Source of the DNA: Gaiellasilicea sp963731615
GTDB lineage: Bacteria > Actinomycetota > Thermoleophilia > Gaiellales > Gaiellaceae
Assembly: GCA_963731615.1 (NCBI GenBank)
Contig: CAVSWD010000008.1
Span: forward strand, 62,001 to 126,000
Length of the DNA: 64,000 nucleotides
Reading direction: 5' to 3'
Shown here: positions 17,933-26,837 of the stretch, piece by piece
Position numbering within the stretch: position 1 is the stretch's first letter
Layout of the letters: every line of letters begins with the position of its first letter
Position numbers and translations under genes: made by a program
Notes under the pieces: generated by a model
What the model was told of the DNA's origin: nothing
What the model saw: the letters and a program-made list of their open reading frames with translations, nothing else
Databases searched by the model: none

Positions 17933-18928
17933 ATGGCGACTCGGGTCGGGATCAACGGCTTCGGCCGGATCGGGCGTAACTTCTTCCGCGCGCAGCTGGA
18001 GCGCAAGGCGGATCTCGAGATCGTCGCGGCCAACGATCTCGGCGACGAGCAGACGATGGCGCACCTGCTCAAGTACGACTCGACGCTCGGCCCGCTCGAC
18101 GGCGACGTCGAGGTCAAGGACGGCGTCATCCACGCTGCGGGCGAAGAGATCAAGCTGCTGAGCGAGCGCGACCCCGGCGCGATCCCGTGGGGGGAGCTCG
18201 GCGTCGACGTCGTGCTGGAGTCCACCGGTTTCTTCACCAAGCGCGACGGTGCGCAGAAGCATCTCGACGCGGGCGCGAAGAAGGTCGTGATCTCGGCGCC
18301 GGCCACGGATCCCGACCTCACGGTCGTCCTCGGCGTCAACGACGAGACCTACGACAAGGACTCGCACCACATCGTCTCCAACGCCTCCTGCACGACGAAT
18401 TGCGTCGCGCCGATGGCGAAGGTGCTGCACGACGTCTTCACGATCGAGCAGGGCTTCATGACGACGATCCACGCCTACACGGCCGACCAGCGCCTGCAGG
18501 ACATGCCGCACGACGATCTGCGACGCGCCCGGGCTGCGGCGATCAACCTGATCCCGACCTCGACCGGTGCCGCGCGGGCGATCGGGGTCGTCCTGCCGGA
18601 GCTGAAGGGCAAGGTGGACGGCATGTCGATGCGCGCCCCGGTGCCGACGGGATCGGTGACCGATCTGGTCTGCCGGCTCGGGCGCGAGACGAGCGTCGAC
18701 GAGGTGAACGAGGCGTTCAAGGCGGCTGCCACGGGCGCGCTCGAGCCCTACCTGCAGTACACCGAGGACGCGCTCGTCTCGAGCGACATCCAGCGCTCGC
18801 CCTACTCGTGCATCTTCGACAGCGAGCTGACGATGGCGAACGGGAGCATGGTCAAGGTCTTCGGCTGGTACGACAATGAATGGGGCTACTCGTGCCGGCT
18901 CGTCGACCTGATCGGCAAGCTGCTCTAG
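17933..18928 (+). CDS. gap: Glyceraldehyde-3-phosphate dehydrogenase
   Basis: 331 residues. NAD-binding INGFGRIGRN at the N-terminus, active-site SNASCTTNCVAP (Cys near 152) and NEWGYSCRLVDL near the end. It performs the oxidative phosphorylation step of glycolysis. The ATG has GAGGGG nine bases upstream, and TAGACT (17901-17906) could be its -10 box, giving a short leader. It heads the tight cluster gap-pgk-tpiA-gpmI. Confidence 0.97.
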   Translation: MATRVGINGFGRIGRNFFRAQLERKADLEIVAANDLGDEQTMAHLLKYDSTLGPLDGDVEVKDGVIHAAGEEIKLLSERDPGAIPWGELGVDVVLESTGFFTKRDGAQKHLDAGAKKVVISAPATDPDLTVVLGVNDETYDKDSHHIVSNASCTTNCVAPMAKVLHDVFTIEQGFMTTIHAYTADQRLQDMPHDDLRRARAAAINLIPTSTGAARAIGVVLPELKGKVDGMSMRAPVPTGSVTDLVCRLGRETSVDEVNEAFKAAATGALEPYLQYTEDALVSSDIQRSPYSCIFDSELTMANGSMVKVFGWYDNEWGYSCRLVDLIGKLL

Positions 18929-18931
18929 CCC

Positions 18932-19976
18932 GTGCGGCTGCCGCGCTCCGTCCGTGACGCGGACGTCGGGGGAAAGGTCGTGCTCGTCCGGGCCGACCTG
19001 AACGTGCCGCTCGAGGACGGGAACGTCGCAGACGACACGCGGATCCGGGCCGCGGTGCCGACCCTGGAGCTCCTGCTCGAGCACGGTGCCGAGCGCATCC
19101 GCGTCTGCTCTCACCTCGGCCGGCCGAAGGGCGAGGATCCCGCTTTCCGGATCGAGCCGGTGCGCGATCACCTGCGCTCGCTGCTGCCCGACGGGCGGAT
19201 CGAGGTGCTCGAGAACACCCGCTTCGACACCGGCGAGACGGCGAACGAGCCCGAGTTCGCGCGCGAAGCTGGCGGACGGCTGCGACCTCTACGTCAACGA
19301 CGCGTTCGGATCGGCGCACCGCGCCCATGCGTCGACCGTCGGGGTGGCGCAGCTCCTGCCCGCCTACGCGGGCTTGCTCCTGCTCGCCGAGCTCGAGCAT
19401 CTCGGCCGGCTGCTCGGCGAGGTCGAGCGGCCGTTCCTGCTCGTGACCGGCGGCGCCAAGGTCGAGGACAAGCTGGGCGTGCTCGAGAATCTCGGCGGTC
19501 GCGCGGACGAGGTGCTGGTCGGGGGCAAGATGGCCGAGGAGCTGCGGGACGAGAACCCGCTCTCGTTCCCGGTCGTGCTGCCGACGGACGTCGTCGCCGC
19601 GAGCACGTTCGCGGCCGATGCCGAGACGCAGGTGGCGCCGTTCGACGGCCTGCCAGACGGCTGGCTCGGTCTCGACATCGGCCCCGACTCGCGTGCGGAC
19701 TTCTCCGGTCGCGTCCGGTCGGCGAAGACCGTCTTCTGGAACGGGCCGATGGGCGTCTTCGAGTGGGAGCCGTTCGCGGCGGGTACGAAGGCCGTCGCTG
19801 AGGCTGTCGCAGCGGTCGAGGGCTACACCGTCGTCGGCGGCGGCGACTCGGTCCGCGCCGTCAACGAGCTCGGCCTCGACGACCAGGTGTCGTGGGTTTC
19901 CACCGGCGGCGGCGCCTCGCTCGAGCTGCTCGAGGGCAAGGTGCTCCCCGGAGTTGCCGCGATCCCGGAGAATTGA
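18932..19976 (+). CDS. pgk: Phosphoglycerate kinase, compact form (one apparent frameshift)
   Basis: 347 residues after removing one extra base near 19264. N-terminal VVLVRADLNVPLEDG, substrate-binding SHLGRPKG, VNDAFGSAHRAHAS, nucleotide-site TGGAKVEDKLGVLENL, NGPMGVFE and the C-terminal GGGDSVRAV...STGGGASLELLEGK are all present. It is 40-50 residues shorter than typical bacterial enzymes. Segments are missing before the ENTRFDTGE region and between GGKMAEEL and LPTDVV. The GTG is three bases after the gap stop. As a single-copy glycolytic gene it should be intact, so the frame break is probably a sequence error. Confidence 0.92.
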
Positions 19977-19980
19977 CGAG

Positions 19981-20673
19981 ATGCTGATCGCCGGCAACTG
20001 GAAGATGTTCAAAGGCCCCGCCGAGGCACGCGCGTTCTTCGAGGCGTTCGAGGCCCCGGACGGCGTCGACGTCGTCCTCTGCCCGCCCTACCCATCGCTC
20101 GGAGTGGCGGTCGAGACCGGGCAGACGATCTACGCCCAGAACGTGCACTGGGAGGCGAGCGGCGCCTACACGGGAGAAGTGTCGCCCGAGATGCTGCTCG
20201 AGCTCGGTGTCAAGGGAGCGCTCGTCGGGCACTCGGAACGGCGGCAGCTCTTCGGCGAGAGCGACGAGACAGTGGCCCGTCGTGCGCGAACCGCACTCGA
20301 GGCCGGCCTCGGGGTGATCGCCTGCGTCGGCGAGACGCTCGAGCAGCGCGAGTCCGGCGACACCGAGCTCGTGCTGAAGATCCAGGTCGAGGCGATCGCC
20401 TTCGCCGCCGGCGACCACGAGAACCTGGTGCTCGCCTACGAGCCGGTCTGGGCGATCGGGACCGGGCGCACGGCGACCCCCGAGCAGGCCGAAGAGGCGC
20501 ATCGGTTCGTCAAGGGCCTCCTCGACCGGCCCGTCCTCTACGGCGGCTCCGTCAAGCCGGAGAACGCGGCGGACCTCCTCTCCCAGGAAGCGGTCGACGG
20601 CGCCCTGGTCGGCGGTGCCTCGCTCGACCCCGACTCCTTCGCAGCGATTTGTCGCGCCGCTTCGACCTCGTAA
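19981..20673 (+). CDS. tpiA: Triosephosphate isomerase
   Basis: 230 residues. AGNWKM (catalytic Lys and Asn) at the start, GHSERR (catalytic His), LAYEPVWAIGTG (catalytic Glu) and the phosphate-binding LYGGSVKPEN. It is slightly shorter than the usual 250. The ATG is four bases after the pgk stop. It interconverts dihydroxyacetone phosphate and glyceraldehyde 3-phosphate, supplying Gap. The 3' end overlaps gpmI by 25 bases. Confidence 0.97.
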   Translation: MLIAGNWKMFKGPAEARAFFEAFEAPDGVDVVLCPPYPSLGVAVETGQTIYAQNVHWEASGAYTGEVSPEMLLELGVKGALVGHSERRQLFGESDETVARRARTALEAGLGVIACVGETLEQRESGDTELVLKIQVEAIAFAAGDHENLVLAYEPVWAIGTGRTATPEQAEEAHRFVKGLLDRPVLYGGSVKPENAADLLSQEAVDGALVGGASLDPDSFAAICRAASTS

Positions 20674-22157
20674 CGCTCGTCATCCTCGACGGGTGGGGGT
20701 GTGCGCCGCCCGGACCGGGCAATGCCGTCGAGCTGGCGGCGACGCCCGTCTTCGACCGGCTCTGGCGCGAGTTTCCGCACACGACCCTGCGCGCCTCCGG
20801 CGAGGCGGTCGGCCTTCCGGAGGGGCAGATGGGCAACTCGGAGGTCGGCCACCTGACGATCGGCTCGGGCCGGATCCTCTTCCAAGACCTGCAGCGGGTG
20901 AACGCGGCGATTCGCGACGGCTCGCTCTTCGAGAATCCGGTCCTGACCGGGGCGTTCGAGCGGGCGCAGGCCCGCGGCGGGGACGTGCATCTGCTCGGGC
21001 TCGTCTCGTACGGCGGCGTCCACTCGCACATCGACCACCTGCGTGCCCTGCTGGAGCTGGCTCAGCGGCGGGGCATGGCCGAGCGCACTTGGATCCACGC
21101 GTTCACCGACGGCCGCGACGTCTCGCCGACATCCGCCGTGTCCGACCTCGCCGAGCTGCCGACGGAGCGGATAGCGACGGTCGTCGGCCGCTACCACGCG
21201 ATGGACCGGGACGGGCGGTGGGAGCGGACGCAGAAGGCGCTCGAAGCCGTCACCCGGGACCTGTATGACCATGTACCGCCGGCCTTGATCGCAACGAAAG
21301 TGCAACGAAGCTACGACGCGGGGATGACGGATGAGTTTCTGGAGCCGATCGTCGTCGCAGGCGCGCCCCGGCTCGGCCGGAACGATGCGGCGATTCTCTT
21401 CAACTTCCGGCCCGACCGCGGCCGACAGCTGGCGGCGAAGCTTGTCGAGGGCGGCTACGACCTGACGACCATGACCCGCTACTCGAGCGAGCTCGACGTG
21501 CCGGTCGTCTTCGGCGAGCAGGAGGTCAAGCACACACTTGCGGAGACGCTCGCCGCGGCCGGCGCTCGCCAGCTCCATGTCGCCGAGACGGAGAAGTACG
21601 CGCACGTGACCTACTTCTTCAACGGCGGCGTCGAGCAGGAGTGGGAGGGCGAGACCAGGATTCTCGTCCCGAGCCCGCGCGACGTGCCCAGCTACGACTT
21701 CAAGCCGGAGATGTCGGCCCGCGAGGTTGCGGCGCGGTTCGCGGCCGAGATCGGCAACGGTTACCGCTTCGCCGTGATCAACTTCGCCAATCCGGACATG
21801 GTCGGGCACACCGGCTCGATCCCGGCAGTGCTGAAGGCGGTTGAGGTCACGGACGAGTGCCTCGCCGGGGTCGTCGAGGCGACACACGCAGTCGGCGGCG
21901 TCTGCCTCGTCACCGCCGACCACGGCAACGCCGAGCAGATGCTCGAGGCCGACGGCGTCAGCCCGCACACGGCTCACACGACGAATCTCGTCCCGCTCGT
22001 CGTCACCTCACTCGATTGCGCGGTCAAGCCGGCAGGCGAACTGTCCGATCTTGCTCCCACAGCCCTGCGGCTTCTGGGCCTGGATGTGCCGACGGAGATG
22101 ACAGGAGACAACCTGTGCGGCGACGCAAAATCCTTACCTTCCGTTACCACATCTTGA
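20649..22157 (+). CDS. gpmI: 2,3-bisphosphoglycerate-independent phosphoglycerate mutase
   Basis: 502 residues. Alkaline-phosphatase fold with metal-binding LVILDGWG, the phosphoserine site GQMGNSEVGHLTIGSGR, the second domain HAFTDGRDVSP, FNFRPDRGRQL, and C-terminal NPDMVGHTGS and VTADHGNAEQML. It converts 3- to 2-phosphoglycerate. The TTG start lies inside tpiA, so the genes are translationally coupled; enolase is not in the window. Confidence 0.95.
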   Translation: MSRRFDLVTLVILDGWGCAPPGPGNAVELAATPVFDRLWREFPHTTLRASGEAVGLPEGQMGNSEVGHLTIGSGRILFQDLQRVNAAIRDGSLFENPVLTGAFERAQARGGDVHLLGLVSYGGVHSHIDHLRALLELAQRRGMAERTWIHAFTDGRDVSPTSAVSDLAELPTERIATVVGRYHAMDRDGRWERTQKALEAVTRDLYDHVPPALIATKVQRSYDAGMTDEFLEPIVVAGAPRLGRNDAAILFNFRPDRGRQLAAKLVEGGYDLTTMTRYSSELDVPVVFGEQEVKHTLAETLAAAGARQLHVAETEKYAHVTYFFNGGVEQEWEGETRILVPSPRDVPSYDFKPEMSAREVAARFAAEIGNGYRFAVINFANPDMVGHTGSIPAVLKAVEVTDECLAGVVEATHAVGGVCLVTADHGNAEQMLEADGVSPHTAHTTNLVPLVVTSLDCAVKPAGELSDLAPTALRLLGLDVPTEMTGDNLCGDAKSLPSVTTS

Positions 22158-22160
22158 CGC

Positions 22161-22166
22161 TATACT
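22161..22166 (+). promoter_or_regulatory. -10 box TATACT of the ECF sigma factor gene
   Basis: TATACT is one base from the consensus TATAAT and lies nine bases before the TTG start at 22176. No convincing -35 box occurs at 16-18 bp. It shows the sigma gene can be transcribed independently of gpmI. Confidence 0.5.
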
Positions 22167-22175
22167 CCCGCCCAC

Positions 22176-22766
22176 TTGTCGCTGCCCCAGCCTGATCTCG
22201 GCGTCCTGCGGAAGGCTCAGCGAGGTGATGAGCGTGCCTTCTCGCTCATCGTCCGCGCCTACGAGCTGCCTGTCTTCAACTACGTGCTTCGGCTCGTGGG
22301 TGACCGCTCGCTCGCTGAGGACCTGACCCAGGAAGTCTTCCTCCGCGTCTATCAGGGCCTGCCGAGCTTCTCGCTCCGCTGCCGGTTCACGACATGGCTC
22401 TTCCAGGTGACGAAGAACCGCGTGCTCGACGAGTTGCGCGCGCTCGAGCGCAGGCCGCGGGCGGTTGTCAACCTGGAGGACATCCCGCCGCTCGAGGTCG
22501 TCGACGCGCCCTTCGAGCGTATCGAGGCGATCGATGCGGTTTGGCGGGCGGTCGAGAACCTCAGCGTCGATCTGAAGATGGCGCTGCTGCTGCGCGACGT
22601 CGTCGGGCTCTCGTACACCGAGATCGCCGACTCGCTCGAGGTCACGCTCGCGACCGTCAAGTGGCGCATCTACAAGGCCCGCGAGGAAGTACAGGTCGCG
22701 CTCGCCCGCGAGGGCATCACCTTCGGCACGACGGGCGAGCAGCCCGCCGAGCCCGCGCTGGTCTAG
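22176..22766 (+). CDS. RNA polymerase sigma factor, ECF subfamily
   Basis: 196 residues. Region 2 has FNYVLRLVGDRSLAEDLTQEVFLRVYQGLPSF with the core-binding and -10-recognising parts; region 4 has LSVDLKMALLLRDVVGLSYTEIADSLEVTLATVKWRIYKARE, a standard helix-turn-helix. No anti-sigma gene follows; the next gene is convergent and shares the CTAG stop. The regulon cannot be inferred. Confidence 0.93.
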   Translation: MSLPQPDLGVLRKAQRGDERAFSLIVRAYELPVFNYVLRLVGDRSLAEDLTQEVFLRVYQGLPSFSLRCRFTTWLFQVTKNRVLDELRALERRPRAVVNLEDIPPLEVVDAPFERIEAIDAVWRAVENLSVDLKMALLLRDVVGLSYTEIADSLEVTLATVKWRIYKAREEVQVALAREGITFGTTGEQPAEPALV

Positions 22767-23125
22767 CCCAAGGGCTCCTGCAGCCGCTCGGCCAGTTCGC
22801 GGGCGTCGTCCGCGGTGCCCGCCAGCGCTTCCGGCGGGGCGCACGAGATCGCCTCCGCCAGTGCGTTCACGGAGCCGAGAAGCTCCTCCTGCAACTCGGC
22901 GGGGACGGCGTTCTCATTGATTGCCGCGACCGTCTGACTGCGCAGCGCGACCGCGTCCCTGTGCGCGTCACAGAACTGATTGCGGTCGAGATGGACAGCG
23001 GCCGACTCGGCGCGTGACGCCAACGCTTCGGCAAGGGGTTGAGCGAGGGCTGGCTCCGGCTCCCCGCCGCCGCAACCGGCGGCGAGGAGCGCAGAGCCCA
23101 GGAGAACGGCGGCGCTACGCCGCAG
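22763..23125 (-). CDS. Small lipoprotein, apparently started at CTG
   Basis: 120 residues. The signal LRRSAAVLLGSALLAAGC gives a textbook lipobox at Cys18, followed by GGGEPEPAL. In this frame an upstream TGA within the preceding gene is followed by no ATG, GTG or TTG before the signal, so CTG at 23125 is the only sensible start. It overlaps the preceding stop by eleven bases. The mature part is helical with one pair of cysteines (QFCDAHR, AISCAPPE), perhaps disulfide-bonded. Function unknown. Confidence 0.65.
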   Translation of the reverse strand: MRRSAAVLLGSALLAAGCGGGEPEPALAQPLAEALASRAESAAVHLDRNQFCDAHRDAVALRSQTVAAINENAVPAELQEELLGSVNALAEAISCAPPEALAGTADDARELAERLQEPLG

Positions 23126-23603
23126 CGTTCGCGTCTTCCTTCGCCGCGAGCGAGATGCTCGCCGCCATCACGTCCTTCAGGTGCCGCTTCTGGATCGGCA
23201 GGTGCGTGCTCACGAGCCGGCGCACGCCGGCGTGCCGTGCCTGCTTGTTCAGCTCCTGCAGCACCGACCAGTGCCCGACCTCGCCGGCCTCCGCCATCGT
23301 CAGGAACTCGAAGCCGTCCAGGTCGTCCGAGCCGCGCTCGAGATAGGTCTTCATCATCGTCGCGCCCTTGGTCTTCACAGTCCGGGCCTCGGTGAGGATC
23401 TTCGCCTTCTTGCCGTTCAGCGAGGCGGCGACCGCGGTGCCTTCCTTCTCCGCCTTTGCCGCTTCCTGGCGCATCGTCTTCAGCTGTTTCTTGAGCTTCG
23501 GATCATCGGTCAGCTTCTCGACCCGCTCGGTCGCAGCCTGCGCAGCCATCGCCAGGCCGATCACCTCGCCGAGCTTCGTCTCCATGTTCGTCAGTTCTGC
23601 CAT
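23115..23603 (-). CDS. Helical-bundle (ferritin-like) protein, unknown function
   Basis: 162 residues, almost entirely predicted helix, with regularly placed Glu and His (AEAGEVGHWSVLQELN, STHLPIQKRHL) that could bind metal as in DUF892/ferritin-like proteins. GAGGAG precedes the ATG at a good distance. It lies between a phosphoesterase gene and a lipoprotein gene on the same strand. The family assignment rests on composition and helix pattern only. Confidence 0.6.
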   Translation of the reverse strand: MAELTNMETKLGEVIGLAMAAQAATERVEKLTDDPKLKKQLKTMRQEAAKAEKEGTAVAASLNGKKAKILTEARTVKTKGATMMKTYLERGSDDLDGFEFLTMAEAGEVGHWSVLQELNKQARHAGVRRLVSTHLPIQKRHLKDVMAASISLAAKEDANAAA

Positions 23604-23628
23604 CACCGCTCCTCGTCGTCGGGCCGGG

Positions 23629-24351
23629 CTAGACGCCGTGCATGAGCCGCTCTGCGAGCAGTTCGGGAAGACCCCTCGCTCGCATCTCAGCCTGCGTCCG
23701 CTCGACCGGATAGTTGGTTCTGCGAAAGCGTGCCCGACCGGCCTCGTTGTCAATCTCGAGCCACGACGCCCGCGGGTCGCCGTCGCGGGGCTGCCCCACC
23801 GAGCCCGGGTTGAGCAGCCAACGCCCTGCCGAGAGGTCGACCGTCGTCTCCGCAGCTGCCTGGCCGCCGCGGATCGGGGAGCCCTCGTTCAGTTCCAGCG
23901 CGATGTGGCTGTGCCCGACGAGCACGAGCGGGGCAGACGTGGCCGCAAAGCATCGGCGCGCCACGTCCTCCGAGAGCACGTAGTCCCACACCGGATCGAG
24001 CGGGCTGCCGTGGAAGAGCTCGGCGCCGGGCACCGCCACACTCGGCTCGAGCGTGGCGAGAAAGGCGTGAGCGGTGGCGTCCAGCTCTTCCCGGGTCCAG
24101 TGCGCGGCGACGCCCGCCTCGCCGCCGAACGTCGCGATCGAGATCTTCCCGAGCACCACGAGATCGTGGTTTCCCGCCAGGCAGATCGACGTCCGCTCCT
24201 GCAGCAGCGCGGCGCACTCGTTCGGCCGCGGCCCATAGCCGACCACGTCGCCCAGGCACCAGATCTCGTCGACACCGGCCACATCGGCGTCTGCGAGCAC
24301 CGCTTCGAGCGCGTGTAGGTTCGAATGGACGTCCGAGAGGACTGCGAGCAA
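23629..24351 (-). CDS. Calcineurin-type metallophosphoesterase
   Basis: 240 residues. All five metal-binding blocks are visible: LSDVHSN, CLGDVVGYGPRPNE, AGNHD, LFHGSP and VGHSH, followed by LLNPGSVGQPR. This is the YfcE/MJ0936-like branch of small cytoplasmic phosphodiesterases. The TTG start lies four bases after the stop of the DUF3467 gene, so they are co-transcribed. Substrate unknown. Confidence 0.9.
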   Translation of the reverse strand: MLAVLSDVHSNLHALEAVLADADVAGVDEIWCLGDVVGYGPRPNECAALLQERTSICLAGNHDLVVLGKISIATFGGEAGVAAHWTREELDATAHAFLATLEPSVAVPGAELFHGSPLDPVWDYVLSEDVARRCFAATSAPLVLVGHSHIALELNEGSPIRGGQAAAETTVDLSAGRWLLNPGSVGQPRDGDPRASWLEIDNEAGRARFRRTNYPVERTQAEMRARGLPELLAERLMHGV

Positions 24352-24355
24352 GGTG

Positions 24356-24652
24356 CTAGTTCTCTCGGGGAGGTGCTTCGGGCAAGTCCTGAATTCCTCG
24401 CACGGTCGCGTATTTCGACCAAGAGTCCTGGAGCGCGTCGAGCAGCTCCTTCGCGAACCTCGTCGACATGTTCACGCGGGCGACGACGATGCCGGGGATG
24501 TCTCCCTGGTCGATCTCGTGGTCGATGCGCGCGAACGTGAGCGTGAACTCGTAGTCCGAGAAGGAGACATTGGCGAAGTTGGCGTAGACGCCGGACAGGT
24601 GCTTCTCGTCGATCTGGATGTTGAGCTGGCGCTCCGGGCCGGGTTCCTCCAC
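24356..24652 (-). CDS. DUF3467 protein
   Basis: 98 residues. The pattern RQLNIQIDEKHLSGVYANFA followed by NVSFSDYEFTLTFARI and IVVARVNMSTRFAKELLDALQDSWSKY matches DUF3467, a small family with no known function found widely in bacteria. The GTG start is six bases after TATCGT, giving a leaderless transcript that shares its promoter heptamer with argS. Confidence 0.85.
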   Translation of the reverse strand: MEEPGPERQLNIQIDEKHLSGVYANFANVSFSDYEFTLTFARIDHEIDQGDIPGIVVARVNMSTRFAKELLDALQDSWSKYATVRGIQDLPEAPPREN

Positions 24653-24657
24653 GCCCG

Positions 24658-24664
24658 TACGATA
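24658..24664. promoter_or_regulatory. Bidirectional -10 heptamer TACGATA between argS and the DUF3467 gene
   Basis: Plus: TACGAT (24658-24663), six bases before the argS GTG at 24670. Minus: TATCGT (24664-24659), six bases before the GTG at 24652. The two start codons are 17 bp apart and the box is the only promoter-like element between them. Confidence 0.65.
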
Positions 24665-24669
24665 ACGGC

Positions 24670-26181
24670 GTGGGGGTGATCGAAACGCTTGAGGCGGCGC
24701 TGAGCGAGGCCGCGGGGACGGCCGTCGAGCTGGAGCGCCCAGGCGACTCATCGCACGGCGACTACGCGACCAACGTTGCGCTCCGGCTTGCCGCTGTGCG
24801 CCGGCGGGCACCGCGCGAGATCGCCGAGGAGCTGGTCGCACATGCGGGCGGGCTGCCGCAGGTCGAGCGGGCCGAGAGCGCAGGGCCAGGCTTCGTCAAC
24901 ATCTGGCTGACGCCGGCGTGGTACGGGGAAGCGCTCGCGGAGATGCTCGCAGCCGGCGCGGAGTACGGCGTCGGCTCGGCGGCCACGAAGGAGCGGATTC
25001 AGGTCGAGATGGTGTCGGCCAACCCGACCGGGCCGATCCACGTTGCCCACGCCCGGAACGGTGCTTACGGCGATTCGGTCGCGCGCCTGCTCGAGTTCGC
25101 CGGGCACGACGTCGAGCGCGAGTACTACTACAACGACGCAGGCCGACAGATGGAGCTCTTCCGCGCGTCGGTCGAGGCCCGTCGGCGTGGGGAGGAGCCG
25201 CCTGCGGACGGCTACCAGGGTGCGTACGTTGCCGACCTCGCGCAGGTGCCCGGGGACCCGGTGCCCGCGATGCTGGGTCGGATCGAGGCGACGATGGAGC
25301 GGTTTCGGATCCACTTCGACTCCTGGGCGAAGCAGAGCGCACTCGAGCAGCGGCTCTCCGACTATCTGCCGCGCCTGGACACCTACGAGCAGGACGGCGC
25401 CGTCTGGGCCCGCTCCTCGGCCTACGGCGATGACGATGACCGCGTGCTGATCCGTTCCGAGGGCGGCGCGCCGACCTACCGCGCCGCCGACGTTGTCTAC
25501 CTCGCCGACAAGCTCGATCGCGGATTCGGCCGCGCTCTCTACGTCCTCGGCGCCGATCATCACGGGACGCGGAACTGGTACGCCGCCGTCGCGCGCATGC
25601 TCGGGTACGACCCCGAGCGCGTCGAGGTGCTGCTCTACCAGCTCGTGCATCTGACCCGTGGCGGCCAGGCGGCGAAGATGTCGAAGCGGCGCGGCGACGT
25701 CGTCTTCCTCGACGAGTTCCTCGACGAGGTGGGGGTGGATGCGGCCCGCTGGTACCTCGTCTCTCGCGGCCACGATCAGGCAATCGAGATCGATGTCGAC
25801 CTGGCGGCCGAGAAGACGGCGAAGAACCCGGTCTTCTATGTCCAGTACGCCCATGCGCGGATCGCCGGGATCCTGCGGAACTCAGAGGGCGCCGCTCCGT
25901 CGGCCGAGCCGCCGGCCGACCTCGCCGACGAGGAGCGGGATCTGATCAAGCGCCTCGCCGAGTTCCCTGCCGTCGCCGCCGAGGCGACCGAGCGGCGCGG
26001 CCCGCATGCGATCCCGACCTACGCGATCAGGGTCGCGGACGACTTTCACCGCTTCTACACGCAGCACAAGGTGCTCGGCTCAGAGTCACAGGGATTCCGG
26101 CTCGGGCTCGTCACCGCGACGAAGGCCATCATCGCCCGCTCGCTGGACCTGGTCGGCGTCGAGGCTCCCGACCGAATGTGA
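24670..26181 (+). CDS. argS: Arginyl-tRNA synthetase
   Basis: 503 residues, at the short end for ArgRS. The N-terminal tRNA-contact domain is followed by the HIGH-type motif PTGPIHVAHARNG, the arginine pocket YYYNDAGRQM, the KMSKS-type AKMSKRRGD and the helical anticodon domain YAIRVADDFHRFYTQHKVLG. It charges tRNA-Arg; one such tRNA gene lies at 45534-45606. The GTG start is supported by the TACGAT spacing and by the N-terminal sequence. Confidence 0.96.
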   Translation: MGVIETLEAALSEAAGTAVELERPGDSSHGDYATNVALRLAAVRRRAPREIAEELVAHAGGLPQVERAESAGPGFVNIWLTPAWYGEALAEMLAAGAEYGVGSAATKERIQVEMVSANPTGPIHVAHARNGAYGDSVARLLEFAGHDVEREYYYNDAGRQMELFRASVEARRRGEEPPADGYQGAYVADLAQVPGDPVPAMLGRIEATMERFRIHFDSWAKQSALEQRLSDYLPRLDTYEQDGAVWARSSAYGDDDDRVLIRSEGGAPTYRAADVVYLADKLDRGFGRALYVLGADHHGTRNWYAAVARMLGYDPERVEVLLYQLVHLTRGGQAAKMSKRRGDVVFLDEFLDEVGVDAARWYLVSRGHDQAIEIDVDLAAEKTAKNPVFYVQYAHARIAGILRNSEGAAPSAEPPADLADEERDLIKRLAEFPAVAAEATERRGPHAIPTYAIRVADDFHRFYTQHKVLGSESQGFRLGLVTATKAIIARSLDLVGVEAPDRM

Positions 26182-26268
26182 CGGTTCGTGCCTACAAGAG
26201 GGCGTGCGCTACCGTACCGGCAAGCCTCTTCGATGTAGCTGCCACGGCTGGCTAGGAGGAGACGGAGC

Positions 26269-26688
26269 ATGGAGCGATTCACCGGCGGGTGCCTGTGTGG
26301 CGACGTCCGAATTGTGGCGGCGGGACCCCCAGACCGCGTCGGCATTTGTCACTGTCTCGACTGCCGCAAGCATCACGGGGCCCTGTTTCACGCTTCCGCG
26401 ATCTTCCCGCAGGACGCGGTGACGATCGACGGAGAAACCCGCGACTACGCCGGGCGATCGTTCTGTCCCCGCTGCGGCTCCTCCGTTTTCGGACGCAGCG
26501 CAGACGAGATCGAAGTGAACCTCGGAACCCTGGATGCCCCTGACCAACTAAGGCCGACCTACGAACTCTGGACTGTCCGGCGCGAGGCGTGGTTGCCGCC
26601 GTTTCCGCTCACACGACGATACGACCGCAATCGTGAGGCAACGGGTCGCACTGATGGGCACGAGGCCGAGATCAGGAGTCAGGGCTGA
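26269..26688 (+). CDS. GFA / CENP-V family zinc protein
   Basis: 139 residues. Zinc-binding cysteines are seen in GGCLCGDV, CHCLDCRKHHG and FCPRCGS, the pattern of glutathione-dependent formaldehyde-activating-like proteins. Biochemical roles across this family vary and I do not claim formaldehyde activity. Unlike many neighbours it has a strong Shine-Dalgarno sequence (AGGAGG, ten bases upstream). Its stop overlaps the next small gene by one base (TGATG). Confidence 0.85.
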   Translation: MERFTGGCLCGDVRIVAAGPPDRVGICHCLDCRKHHGALFHASAIFPQDAVTIDGETRDYAGRSFCPRCGSSVFGRSADEIEVNLGTLDAPDQLRPTYELWTVRREAWLPPFPLTRRYDRNREATGRTDGHEAEIRSQG

Positions 26689-26837
26689 TGATCAAGGTCG
26701 AAGTGATTCTCGGCATCATCGCGAGCTCGATCGCGATCACCGCGTTCCTGGCTCGCGCGATCGCGAACGTGCGGCGCGGGCGGCGGGCCGCCCGGGAGGA
26801 ATCGCGTCCGATGCGCGAAATTCCTCCTCCACTGTGA
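26688..26837 (+). CDS. 49-residue single-pass membrane protein
   Basis: A small gene wedged between two others with overlaps at both ends (TGATG at the start, GTGA at the end), which is strong evidence that it is translated. One membrane segment (ILGIIASSIAITAFLARAIANV) is followed by a very basic tail RRGRRAARE. AGGAG lies about ten bases upstream. It may accompany the prohibitin-like protein that follows. No family recognised. Confidence 0.6.
   Translation: MIKVEVILGIIASSIAITAFLARAIANVRRGRRAAREESRPMREIPPPL

Noticed and set aside
16811..19171. 786-codon minus-strand frame
   Set aside because: Mirror of M32 carboxypeptidase, gap and pgk; composition is that of reversed codons.
22138..22160. 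TTGACG at 22154 as the -35 box of the sigma factor gene
   Set aside because: It lies one base from TATACT, far too close for a -35/-10 pair.
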